From positions 1-30,307 of the forward strand of contig NZ_JBBHKR010000068.1 of assembly GCF_037389425.1 (NCBI RefSeq): DNA of 30,307 nt, written 5' to 3'. Position numbers and translations under genes: made by a program. The notes under the pieces were generated by a model. The model did not search any database. It saw only the letters and a list, made by a program, of their open reading frames with translations, and had not been told where the DNA came from. Positions 7,503-15,707 of this stretch are shown here, in pieces. This stretch comes from Stygiolobus sp037389425. GTDB lineage: Archaea > Thermoproteota > Thermoprotei_A > Sulfolobales > Sulfolobaceae. Positions within the stretch are counted from its first letter, which is position 1, and each line of letters opens with the position of its first letter.

Positions 7503-8197
7503 GGGCCTATAACCCCAAATCCCATTTTTACATAAATTCTCTCAAAAGGATTTAAGTTAGCTAATACAGATTCGTCGTAATAATACCCTATATCTGCATT
7601 ATCAACTTTAAAAGTAGCTAAATAAACGTATTTTTTATTTGTAACTTTTAGGAACTTTTTCTCCCTAGTATCATAATATATTTTATAAGGAGACATGTTG
7701 AGATAGTTGGAATTTGTGAATCTGTGAACTTGTACCCTCATATTTTTATATTTAGATATTAAATCAGAAAGGTCTATAACGGGTAAATTATAGACACATT
7801 TATCACTGATATTGCTGACTTCCAAAATACTGTCTAAACTAAATACTGTGTTCCAATTACCAATATATGCGCCATACTTATTAATGAGGTTCTTGACTTC
7901 ATTTTCTTCTTTAGCAATTGCATAGCCTATATACGTCAAGTAATATTCCCCCTTATCTACATATTTGTAGAGGTAGAAGGGCTCTGCTTTATTCACAATT
8001 TTATCAAGCTTAATTCTAGAAACGTATAATTTGTAAATATTACTGTTTCTATGAAAATCTGTAAAACCAATTGTTGTTTGAAGTATATCCTTATTGAGAT
8101 AAGCAGCGTAAGTAATTCCGCCCGCTATTGTTGTAGAGGGTAAAATTTCTTTATAAAAGCCGTTATAAGCCCTTAATGTTATCTTAAATACTCTCAT
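7487..8197 (-). CDS. Cas5/Csm4-like RAMP protein
   Basis: This 236-residue protein has a RAMP-type N-terminus: a first strand MRVFKITLRA, then EILPSTTIAGGITYAAYL at residues 18-35, which matches the conserved lPsstirGal segment of Cas5/Csm4. It ends with the Gly-containing FGVIGPCI. The middle is diverged and Tyr-rich. Cas5-type proteins cap the crRNA 5-prime handle and contact Cas10. Its place directly after the cas10-like gene, with the ATG inside ATGA overlapping the cas10 stop, supports this role. The sequence alone gives only moderate support for Cas5 over another RAMP. Confidence 0.7.
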   Translation of the reverse strand: MRVFKITLRAYNGFYKEILPSTTIAGGITYAAYLNKDILQTTIGFTDFHRNSNIYKLYVSRIKLDKIVNKAEPFYLYKYVDKGEYYLTYIGYAIAKEENEVKNLINKYGAYIGNWNTVFSLDSILEVSNISDKCVYNLPVIDLSDLISKYKNMRVQVHRFTNSNYLNMSPYKIYYDTREKKFLKVTNKKYVYLATFKVDNADIGYYYDESVLANLNPFERIYVKMGFGVIGPCIQI

Positions 8198-10659
8198 GTC
8201 AACAACCTCGCTATATATCCCTTTAATTTCAATTCGTTATCATGACGAATGGAAAAGACTTTTCCCCTTACCCATTTACTCATTATATCACTACATATTT
8301 CTGGTAACTTATTACAGTCTTCAAAAGCTGGATAAGGTAAATCCTCTGCGGAAGACCTTAATAGCCTTATTAAGGCCTCTTCATCGAGGATTTCTTTTTC
8401 TACCAGATCCATGAATTTCTTAAAGCAGTAAATATCGATGCCTATTAACTCTGTAACGGGTAAACTGTTCCTATTAACTATTACTGGGATTAGAAGTACT
8501 GTAGAGTCCTTTAGAGGTTTGGGTTCAGTATTTATAATTTCCTCAATAATTTTAATTGGAGTGTATGATTTGGCTTTTATAATGTAAACTAGCATCATGT
8601 TCGATATACTGTATCTAGAACCTTCTAAAAATTTTAGGAAAAACGGATATAATACTTCATTAAATAATTTCTTAAAATCCTTCTTACGAATTACTGCTAG
8701 GAAAAATGGTGTAGTAATTGAAGGTTCCATTAAAGTTATGTGATCAACTTTTTTAATATACAGTAAGGCCATAAAATACTCAATAATCACAGAGAAGTTC
8801 TGTTTAATAGAAAATAATCTGTCTAATGATTTAGATATTTCTATCTTCTTATGTGAATCTATGAAATTCCTTATTATATTCTCTACTTCAATTGTGTTTA
8901 AATTACATCTATATTTATTTTTAAGTTGTTCTACTTTTTCATTAAAATAATTTGTATGGTTTTTTAACAAGTTTTTTATATTATTGCGCAGCCGTTTTAA
9001 TTCCTTATCGGAAAATATATTATCACAGATATCTGAAATTTTATTTGCAAATTCATTTATATCTATTCTTTTGCTTTGACTTGTAAGTAAATCTACAAAA
9101 GAACTTGTAAGTTTTTCTAACTTTTCTGGATTAGGATCTTTTAATTGTACACAATTATTTACTACAAAATCCACATTAGGATCAGTACCAGATAAAATTC
9201 TATCTCTTACATCTTTCAAAAACTCCTTAACTGAATTCCTTAAGTCCTCTAAGTTTAAATGATAAGCCTCTATCAATGAAACTTCTCTATTATCCCATTT
9301 CTTTAAGTCTAATTTTATACCTATAAATATTACATTATCATCATACCCTTCAACTAGCTCATCTATACTTCTTCCTCTATTATCTATTTTTTTAAATAAA
9401 TTGTACCAACCCTCTTTCTCTACATCTGTGTCTCCTCTATCGCCTCTCTTTAGAGTGGAAGTCCTCCCTACAGCATAAGGTGCAAGTCTAACTGAAAGGC
9501 AAATATTGCATAATCGATCTTCAGTTTTTCTAGTAATTATAGTCGGAATTAGATCTTCCCTAACACTTTTCCTTAATTTGCACACACTGCATAATCGATC
9601 TTCAGTTTCAATACCCTCTAGTTCAACCTCAGCATTCTCTATTTCGGCAAATAGAACTGAATTTGAAACCTCAAGAAACTCGTTTAGAGCTTCTGGATTA
9701 TTTAATATATTTTCACGTTCTTTAACTAGGTCTAGTTTGTAAGTAATAGTTTCTTTAATTTTAATTGACCTCCTAGCGAGTTTACTGAGAACCTCGTTTA
9801 TCGTAGCTGTAAATGATGATTTAATGCATTCTTTTACATCATTTAACTTATCTTTAACATAAAATAATGTTATACTCCTCTCATCAGCGTCAAAGATAAA
9901 TGGTGTGTAGAAGTCTATTAACGGTGTAGCATATTTATCCTCTGGCAATTCATCAATAAGTCTTTTAAGGACATTATTAAGAGAAGTATTTGTTAGCTTT
10001 TCAAGCAAGCAAGAGTTTAAATAATATAGGAAAATCTTTGTTATAGCGTAAATTCCCTCTATGTCTTTTAGGGTATTATATTCTGAATAAAACGGATTAC
10101 TTATGCGAATTAACGAGATATTATTCAATGAAGCTAGTAAAGCACCTCGTAAATGAGCATGTATGGTAATATCGTTTGCAGAGATCCAACTCCTTTGAAC
10201 CATAAACCTACTAGCATCGATCAGTGCTATTAATTCGTAGCTATTAAGCTTGTCACTGCTAGTTATCTTCTCGAGGATTTTATTATAAATATCATTTCCG
10301 TATTTATAGTTCAAGAAATCCTTCACGTAATATCCAGGGAGATCGTCAAATCTCTCTTTAAAATCAACCTTAAGTATGTTACCTCTACTATCTATGTAAA
10401 TCATAGGAGATAAGGTGATAGGGCTAAGAATTATTGAACATAATTTTTCAAGAACTCTACTGACTTTATTTGTAGCTAATTCACTATATTGCTCACTTAT
10501 GCTGGCCGTAATATCGCACTCACGTCCATCTCTCCCACCTCTTGCTACAATACTTTTAAAAATGTCATGCAGATAACACTGTAAATACTCATTAAGCTCG
10601 CCAAAATATCCCTCAAATATCTTATCATGATTAATAGCTTCCATATTATCTACTATCAT
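8194..10659 (-). CDS. Cas10-like large subunit of a type III complex, cyclase motif missing
   Basis: The N-terminal part of this 821-residue protein has an HD-like signature, YLHDIFK (His31-Asp32), and a second motif NDITIHAHLRGALLASL at 162-178 resembling the conserved His segment of Cas10 HD domains. A zinc knuckle follows: Cys357, Cys360, Cys384 and Cys387, in two RLCxxC motifs. Then come a Palm1-like segment VIFIGIKLDLKKWD at 443-456 and a Palm2-like region. Where GGDD is expected the sequence reads ITLMEPSITTPFFLAVI (641-657), followed by SISNMMLVYIIKAKSYTPIKII, which matches the conserved strand after GGDD. Cyclic oligoadenylate synthesis is therefore unlikely, whereas HD DNase activity may remain. 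Subtypes with a dead palm (such as III-C) are the closest comparison. The true start may be the ATG at 10644, which is 26 bases from the TATA box. Confidence 0.8.
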   Translation of the reverse strand: MIVDNMEAINHDKIFEGYFGELNEYLQCYLHDIFKSIVARGGRDGRECDITASISEQYSELATNKVSRVLEKLCSIILSPITLSPMIYIDSRGNILKVDFKERFDDLPGYYVKDFLNYKYGNDIYNKILEKITSSDKLNSYELIALIDASRFMVQRSWISANDITIHAHLRGALLASLNNISLIRISNPFYSEYNTLKDIEGIYAITKIFLYYLNSCLLEKLTNTSLNNVLKRLIDELPEDKYATPLIDFYTPFIFDADERSITLFYVKDKLNDVKECIKSSFTATINEVLSKLARRSIKIKETITYKLDLVKERENILNNPEALNEFLEVSNSVLFAEIENAEVELEGIETEDRLCSVCKLRKSVREDLIPTIITRKTEDRLCNICLSVRLAPYAVGRTSTLKRGDRGDTDVEKEGWYNLFKKIDNRGRSIDELVEGYDDNVIFIGIKLDLKKWDNREVSLIEAYHLNLEDLRNSVKEFLKDVRDRILSGTDPNVDFVVNNCVQLKDPNPEKLEKLTSSFVDLLTSQSKRIDINEFANKISDICDNIFSDKELKRLRNNIKNLLKNHTNYFNEKVEQLKNKYRCNLNTIEVENIIRNFIDSHKKIEISKSLDRLFSIKQNFSVIIEYFMALLYIKKVDHITLMEPSITTPFFLAVIRKKDFKKLFNEVLYPFFLKFLEGSRYSISNMMLVYIIKAKSYTPIKIIEEIINTEPKPLKDSTVLLIPVIVNRNSLPVTELIGIDIYCFKKFMDLVEKEILDEEALIRLLRSSAEDLPYPAFEDCNKLPEICSDIMSKWVRGKVFSIRHDNELKLKGYIARLLT
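9507..9608. repeat. 21-base exact direct repeat encoding the two zinc-knuckle halves of the Cas10-like protein
   Basis: TGCATAATCGATCTTCAGTT plus one further T occurs at 9507-9527 and again at 9588-9608, 81 bases apart and in the same reading frame. It encodes TEDRLC twice, the start of each CxxC. The nucleotide identity suggests a recent duplication or gene conversion within the knuckle. Confidence 0.7.
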
Positions 10660-10997
10660 TCAATAATTTAAAAACATTAGTTAAAAATCAAAAGTTCTTT
10701 TTCCTTATAAATTTCATAGAGTGATACCAAGGGTGCGTAGATGGTGTAGTTATGAGCTATTCGTATTTCTTCTTTTTTAAAGATTTTGCAGAACCTTGCT
10801 TAGTGGATTAGAGAAAATTTCTTACTCTTTAGACTAGAAGAAATAAAATAAGTTCTATATCTTGCGTTGAGTTAAAAGTTAGTTATACATTCCTAAATTG
10901 AAGAACTCCATAAAGCATTCACTAAGTACAATGATTTAACATGTGAAATAAAATTAGTAGTTTAATAGTGACACTATCGTAAAATACTAGAAATTAA
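10660..10997. other. Intergenic region with the promoter of the cas10-like operon
   Basis: No gene is seen. The part next to the cas10-like gene contains a TATA-like AATTTAAAAA at 10665-10674 on the minus strand, 26 bases from an ATG at 10644 and 11 from the annotated ATG at 10659. The rest is AT-rich and without clear repeats. Confidence 0.5.
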
Positions 10998-11375
10998 TCA
11001 CTTAAGTATTATAATGACACTATAATTACTAAAATCAATTATTATAATTTCTGATATCTTTTTTAGAAAACTATTAGAGATTAAAGGATACGCACCATAA
11101 TGGATAACATAAGTAACTCCATATTTATTAGTACCTAAACATAAGTAGGCATCATTACCAGTAGCAAGTGGAATATTACCACTAGGAGTAGAGAAATTGG
11201 CATATCCTGAGGGATTTAACCTAAGCCTTTGTGCAATATTACTGGGGATCGCAACATCGTACCCCGTAAAACCAGTGTCTATTTTTAACGTAACTTTTTC
11301 CTTTAAGTTCTCTTTAACTATGTATCCGTCTATTATTATTTCGTCACTTTGAGTTATATTTCCCATTAATCTCAA
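10998..11375 (-). CDS. Retropepsin-like aspartic protease next to a membrane-anchored protein
   Basis: This protein of up to 125 residues has the catalytic motif LKIDTGFTGYDVAIP (Asp33 counted from the TTG at 11375), a flap-like part FSTPSGNIPLATG and a C-terminal LISNSFLKKISEIIIIDF, as in clan AA retropepsin-like proteins. ATG 11366 is a better start candidate than TTG 11375. The gene follows, by 11 bases or slightly more, a gene for a protein with a C-terminal membrane segment, so the two probably form an operon. It is clearly diverged from the homologues at 2781-3137 and 6149-6466. The substrate is unknown. The neighbouring membrane protein is an obvious candidate. Confidence 0.75.
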   Translation of the reverse strand: MRLMGNITQSDEIIIDGYIVKENLKEKVTLKIDTGFTGYDVAIPSNIAQRLRLNPSGYANFSTPSGNIPLATGNDAYLCLGTNKYGVTYVIHYGAYPLISNSFLKKISEIIIIDFSNYSVIIILK

Positions 11376-11386
11376 TATATAGGCAC

Positions 11387-11953
11387 CTAATCCTCTCCCT
11401 TGTCAAGCCTTGAGAGGGCATAAGCTATAATTCCAATTGCACTTAAAGCTCCAACAATTGCTGTTATTGGTTGCCATGCTGTTAAGGATTTAGGCGGTTC
11501 TAACGTTATTAAATATTGTGTCCTCACTTCTTTAATCCACTTCTTAGCAACGTTGTCCAATATGTGCAGTTTGTTATAAGCAGTTCTGTAAAAATCAAAT
11601 ACCTCATAAATTGAGGGAATAGTGTAATACTGTAAATGTTCTAAGTAGTCTCTACTAACTTCAAAGTGTCCGTCAATAAAGCCGTCATCGTATATCCTAA
11701 CGTGAAGCTCCCAAATGTTATAAATCCTCATTGATAACGAGTATTTTTCACCCTTATAAAATTCCAGTTTTTCCTCTCTAAATCCCGAGCCTTTTAGGGC
11801 ATTGACTACGTCCTCTATTTTATTTTTAGGAACGAACAACCTTAAATTACCTTCCTTTAGCACATAGTCTTGAGGCAAAGTAGCTGAACTACCGTCAAAG
11901 TAAACTACATCTCTGGGCAAATATGTTGAGATAGGATATTCGACGATCTGCAT
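11387..11953 (-). CDS. Hypothetical protein with one C-terminal membrane segment
   Basis: This 188-residue protein is of unknown family. Residues 1-155 look like a mixed alpha/beta soluble domain rich in Tyr and charged residues, with no motif I recognise. Residues 161-180 form one hydrophobic segment rich in Ile, Ala and Gly, followed by SRLDKGED, so the protein is tail-anchored with the bulk of the chain on one side. The gene is the first of a probable two-gene operon with the aspartic protease downstream. A membrane-tethered factor processed by the protease is one possible reading, based on context alone. Confidence 0.65.
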   Translation of the reverse strand: MQIVEYPISTYLPRDVVYFDGSSATLPQDYVLKEGNLRLFVPKNKIEDVVNALKGSGFREEKLEFYKGEKYSLSMRIYNIWELHVRIYDDGFIDGHFEVSRDYLEHLQYYTIPSIYEVFDFYRTAYNKLHILDNVAKKWIKEVRTQYLITLEPPKSLTAWQPITAIVGALSAIGIIAYALSRLDKGED

Positions 11954-12246
11954 ATTTTGTCCTCTCAGTGTTAACTATTAAAAATTTTGTTTCCTTCTGC
12001 TTTCTTCGGTATAGTTAACTTTCAGCTTAAGAGAGCTTGGAGGAAATAGTTATTTTTAATTACTTCTAAATACCGTTTTGACAAGTTATGTTTATACTGT
12101 ATTACAATGTATTTTCTATTGATGATCTCCCTTACTGATGACTACTCACGAGGGTAGGAGCGAAAAGTGGATGGGAGGGGAGTGGTGGTTCCATCGAAGA
12201 ATGACTGAGTATGATCCCTTAGCTTGTGTCGAAATTGGAGGAAAAG

Positions 12247-12975
12247 TTACGCTACGAGTAAACACTGTTTTCTTCCTCCACCCACATCTAATACTTTCCT
12301 CATATACTCCTTTATCTTATCTACAGAATCTATCATTCCAAATACGTCTCCAACTTCCGCCGAAACGTCTACATTATACTTTTCCTTATACTTCTCGATT
12401 ATTTGATCCCTTATCTTCATTTGTTCTTCAAAGCTGGCGTTAGTGTCCAACAATAAGTCTCCGTAAAAATCATTTAATTCCACATGATACCCCTCATTTC
12501 TAAGCTTCAAGGCGAATTCCAAAAGAATTAGCAACTCTAAATGCGCCTTATCAAACCCTTCACCGTTTATTTTCTCCCTCAAGAAGTCTATTAGCTTAGG
12601 ACTTAGTAAAATATTCTCAAGATTATTTATAAATTTGTTCAAAATTTCGAGCTTCTTATCACAGATCTTAAGAGCCTCATACAAGCTTACGATTCTTGGG
12701 TTTAACGAAAGTAAAGTTATTGAGTACACTACTTCTCTTGGTGAGCACTGAATTTTCAAACTTGTAAGCCCCATCTCATTTTTATTGGATATGTAAAGTA
12801 TGTAATCTAACACCCTTAACTGCTGTCTGGGTGTTAAACTAGATAATCTGGACAAAAGAAGTTCGAAATGCTCTCGTAAGAGTCGTTTATCCTCTATCAT
12901 AATTTTTAACAACGAGTTTACATAAACATCGTCAACGTCTAGATCTATATAAGATAGTATTAAATTCAAACTCAA
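12247..12975 (-). CDS. Hypothetical 242-residue helical protein
   Basis: Not recognised. The protein is predominantly helical and Leu-rich (for example LLKIMIEDKRLLREHFELLL and LRVLDYILYISNK), with a more acidic C-terminal third and a Gly-rich end. It starts at a TTG immediately after the TGA stop of the 70-residue gene upstream (TGATTG, no spacing), so the two are co-transcribed and probably translationally coupled. No membrane segment or catalytic motif is evident. Its position in a cluster of defence genes suggests an accessory role, but the sequence does not show one. Confidence 0.6.
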   Translation of the reverse strand: MSLNLILSYIDLDVDDVYVNSLLKIMIEDKRLLREHFELLLSRLSSLTPRQQLRVLDYILYISNKNEMGLTSLKIQCSPREVVYSITLLSLNPRIVSLYEALKICDKKLEILNKFINNLENILLSPKLIDFLREKINGEGFDKAHLELLILLEFALKLRNEGYHVELNDFYGDLLLDTNASFEEQMKIRDQIIEKYKEKYNVDVSAEVGDVFGMIDSVDKIKEYMRKVLDVGGGRKQCLLVA

Positions 12976-13188
12976 TCACTCAGAGAGATAGTGTAGAGAA
13001 CTTACGATACCGAATAAGCTAGCTAAAGTGTCTACAATCTTACCTTCCGACGCATAATACATAGTTCCAGCAGTAGAGTATATGAAATGACCAGTGGAAA
13101 TTAACTTCCTAAAATTTCCATCGCTAAAGACCTCCGCCACAGTTAGACCTATGTTAACTCCATGTATCACAACTCTTGGTAAATTCAT
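12976..13188 (-). CDS. Small hypothetical protein, first gene of a two-gene operon
   Basis: This 70-residue protein, rich in Gly, Ser and hydrophobic residues, has moderately hydrophobic stretches (VVIHGVNIGLTVAEVF and LASLFGIVSSLHYL) that may be membrane-associated or the core of a small fold. No family is recognised. The ATG at 13188 has an A/T-rich TATA-like element around 13206-13216. The stop codon abuts the TTG start of the 242-residue gene. It diverges from the zinc-finger gene at 13410. Confidence 0.5.
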   Translation of the reverse strand: MNLPRVVIHGVNIGLTVAEVFSDGNFRKLISTGHFIYSTAGTMYYASEGKIVDTLASLFGIVSSLHYLSE

Positions 13189-13409
13189 AATTTAAAAGTA
13201 GTCAAAATTAAATAAAAACCTACATCTCTCATTTTCAGTTAGGGCGATTCAGGACTCCTTTGTGAATCGTAATATTTCTGTTGATTTATTACTCACAGGG
13301 TAATATTTGATTAATAGTTATAAATATGTCTCCCTACTCGTTAGGGATGCTAACTGGGTTGATAAGAAGAAACTGGAAAAAATAAATTTCACATAGTCAT
13401 TCCATTATT

Positions 13410-14528
13410 ATGCTGAGGGACTTTGAAGAGATCGAATGCACGAAAGAGGAATATTATGATGATTTAGGTAAATTTCATGAAGTACCTTATTACGTCCCAG
13501 CTAAATGTTATATGAAAGAATACGAATGGGGTACTGCGACAATTTTAGAGGACGATTTAGATTTAGGAGATTCAATAATAGTTTACTTAAATATAGTTGA
13601 CTTCCCTCCGCTAATTGTGAACAGAGTAGTAGAAGAAGATGAGGGATATGATTCAATAGTAGAGGCTACTATGGACTACGATAAAGCTAATATATTCTTC
13701 TCCTCAGCTACAATACCAGTAGATTACAATCTAGAGCTTGAGTGTGCAAAGGAAAAATTAGCTGAATGTGTTGATAACGTATCTTCGTGGATAAACGATT
13801 ATATTAAATACTTAGTTAAGGTGGCTGAGGACTTCTTAAGGAAGAATAAGCCGGATGAGCTAAGTGAGGTTAAATGCGAGAAATGCGATGTTACGTTAAG
13901 GAAATATGAGTATCCCTATCATTTAGAGATGCATGAGATTAATGAGGCTAAGAGACAATTAAAGGAAATTGAGGAGAAAATATATGATGGTATTGATGAA
14001 AACGAGTATCCCTTAGCATTTAAGTATTTTAGGAATGAAGTCGATAAATTAATTAGTAGTAAACTTCTGCCTGTTTTTAAAGATTTAGCGGAGAAGATAA
14101 ATCAAGAAATCTCTAAGATGGGAATAATTCATCTAAACTCGAATCAATTATACGTTCTGAGGGATATACAAGAGGAAATAATAAAGAACGTACCTAAGAA
14201 GATTAGGGATAAGTTTATCTTAGAGATGACTATAATACCGGCAATATTGTCTACCAGTGCATTAAGTAAATTCATTAACATGACAGTTAACGAACAAATA
14301 ATTCAAGAACGGTCCCATAACTTTAGCGTAGATGTGAAAAGAAAGAGAGGTAGATTTTACGTACATATGTACCTTAATGGGAACCACATAGCTTACTTTA
14401 AGGTTGACGGTAAAATCAGGGATAAGATAAGAAGTAAGGTCGCACAATACGTAATAGATAAAGAGAAAGTAGAGAAGATTAGTGAAGATTTGTATAGCCA
14501 AATAAAAGAGAAAATAGGAATAAAATAA
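13410..14528 (+). CDS. Hypothetical protein with a C2H2 zinc finger
   Basis: This 372-residue protein is of unknown family. The N-terminal part is acidic. A C2H2 finger (Cys-x2-Cys-x11-His-x3-His) is visible in the middle, in KCEKC followed by YPYHLEMHE, at about residues 154-174. The following region is helical and charged (INEAKRQLKEIEEKIY and FRNEVDKLISSK). The C-terminal 75 residues are basic (VDVKRKRGRFYVHMYLNGNH), which suggests nucleic-acid binding. A TATA-like AATAAATTT at 13380-13388 lies about 26 bases ahead of ATG 13410, so the transcript is probably leaderless. A DNA- or RNA-binding role is inferred from the finger and the basic tail only. Confidence 0.7.
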   Translation: MLRDFEEIECTKEEYYDDLGKFHEVPYYVPAKCYMKEYEWGTATILEDDLDLGDSIIVYLNIVDFPPLIVNRVVEEDEGYDSIVEATMDYDKANIFFSSATIPVDYNLELECAKEKLAECVDNVSSWINDYIKYLVKVAEDFLRKNKPDELSEVKCEKCDVTLRKYEYPYHLEMHEINEAKRQLKEIEEKIYDGIDENEYPLAFKYFRNEVDKLISSKLLPVFKDLAEKINQEISKMGIIHLNSNQLYVLRDIQEEIIKNVPKKIRDKFILEMTIIPAILSTSALSKFINMTVNEQIIQERSHNFSVDVKRKRGRFYVHMYLNGNHIAYFKVDGKIRDKIRSKVAQYVIDKEKVEKISEDLYSQIKEKIGIK

Positions 14529-14649
14529 AACATAGAAAAATGGAAAAATAATTGATGCATTTTAATAAAAATATACGATAATTTCATTAGAAGGAATATT
14601 GACCTTTTATAAAAATTTACATGAGAATAAGCTGAAAGATTTAGCAAGA

Positions 14650-15335
14650 TTTCATCATCTTCTAATCTTTCGCAAAAAAACCTTATTAGTTTTACTATCT
14701 CCTCATAATTTTTCCTCCTACAATCTAAACCAAGAACCCCTTATTTTCTAAAACAGCGTAGAATCTACAGCCCCCATACATAAAGGTAAATAAGGACAAT
14801 TATTACATCCCCCCCCCCCCCCCCATACATTTCTAGCTTGAATACCCGTATATTTACCGTTAAATTCCTCTGTTCCATTTTCCTTAAGTTTTCCCTTAAA
14901 TGTTTAGAGGATTCCCAGTGAAAGCCCAGCAAGGATATACATATCCGTATGGATCAACTACTATGTCATCATCAAAATGAGCTACACATATCCCCAATCT
15001 AAAAATCTCATGAGGTATTTCAAAGTCCTCCTCTCTAGCCATTTCCCAGAATTTAGCTAAGACTACTCCCTCCTCACCTTTAGGAATTAAGCTATCCCAA
15101 TATTCGTTTCTGAATACGTTTTCGTGAACTAAATGTGGATCTAACTTCACTTTAGTTATTCCCCTCTCTTTAAGTGTTTTAAGTAACGCTCTTACCTCCT
15201 CTAAGTTCCTATAATCTATGTTTGTCCTAAGCACGACGTTCGTGTGATCTTGAGCATAAACTAAATTATTTAATATTATATCAAAAGATCCTTTTCCACC
15301 CACGAAATACCTTCTCTTGTTGTGAACCTCTCTAG
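14650..15335 (-). pseudogene. Radical SAM/SPASM protein remnant, frameshifted
   Basis: The largest open piece, 14896-15303, contains the end of a radical SAM barrel (VVLRTNIDYRNLEEV and KLDPHLVHENVFRNEYWD) and the start of a SPASM domain (LGICVAHFDDD then VVDPYGYVYPCWAFTGNP). Downstream, in other frames, CNNCPYLPLCMG and GCRFYAVLENKGFL complete the SPASM Cys cluster. The frame is disturbed around a 16-base C run at 14809-14824 and again at about 14770. The N-terminal part with the CxxxCxxC radical SAM motif is missing. The remnant cannot encode an active enzyme. Confidence 0.65.
14809..14824. repeat. 16-base poly-C tract
   Basis: A run of sixteen C (G on the coding strand) lies inside the radical SAM/SPASM remnant, just upstream of the region encoding CNNCPYLPLCMG. 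Such a run is striking in this AT-rich sequence. Its length could vary between cells or be an assembly or sequencing error. Confidence 0.8.
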
Positions 15336-15358
15336 GCGTTTATCAAATAGCCTCTAAG

Positions 15359-15625
15359 ATGATAGACAGAATACGGACAGAGAGCTTAACTATAAAATTA
15401 GAAAGTGATTTAAAGGATAAGATAAAGAAATTAGCCTTGTATCACGATTTAGGTCACCTACCTTTTTCACACACTTTTGAGTACGCTTTTGAAGTCCTCA
15501 AATACATAAACCCCAGCATATATAATCAGATCCTAAATTTCACGGGTTCTCAGGTTAAGTTGTTTAAACTTCATGAGATGATAGGGATAAGGCTGTTAGA
15601 AGAAATGGGAGATCAACAAAAATGA
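15359..15625 (+). pseudogene. HD-superfamily phosphohydrolase fragment
   Basis: The 88-codon frame includes KLALYHDLGHLPFSHTFEYA (from about residue 24), the HD motif with the usual GHxPFSH block, and KLHEMIGIRLLEEMG near the end, as in dNTPase-like HD phosphohydrolases. Full-length members have more than 200 residues and carry a first His upstream of this block and a late Asp. Both are absent here. The piece is an internal fragment and probably a remnant. Confidence 0.6.
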
Positions 15626-15707
15626 CATAATAAAAATACTGAATAATGTATATAATTAAAAGCAATTTATATCTAAATAAGGTTAAAAACAAATAGTAGA
15701 GCGTGGA

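Noticed and set aside
12117..12210. TGATGA and CTGA boxes resembling a C/D box small RNA
   Set aside because: The first box lacks the purine at its start, and the spacing of the boxes does not fit a C/D guide RNA. No terminal stem is visible.
12138..12443. 101-codon plus-strand frame
   Set aside because: Its second half is antisense to the 242-residue gene, which has the better operon context. The remainder has no recognisable features or promoter.
14393..14647. 84-codon minus-strand frame
   Set aside because: It overlaps the end of the zinc-finger gene antisense. Its upstream part is in frame with the last readable piece of the radical SAM remnant, so it looks like read-through of a pseudogene.
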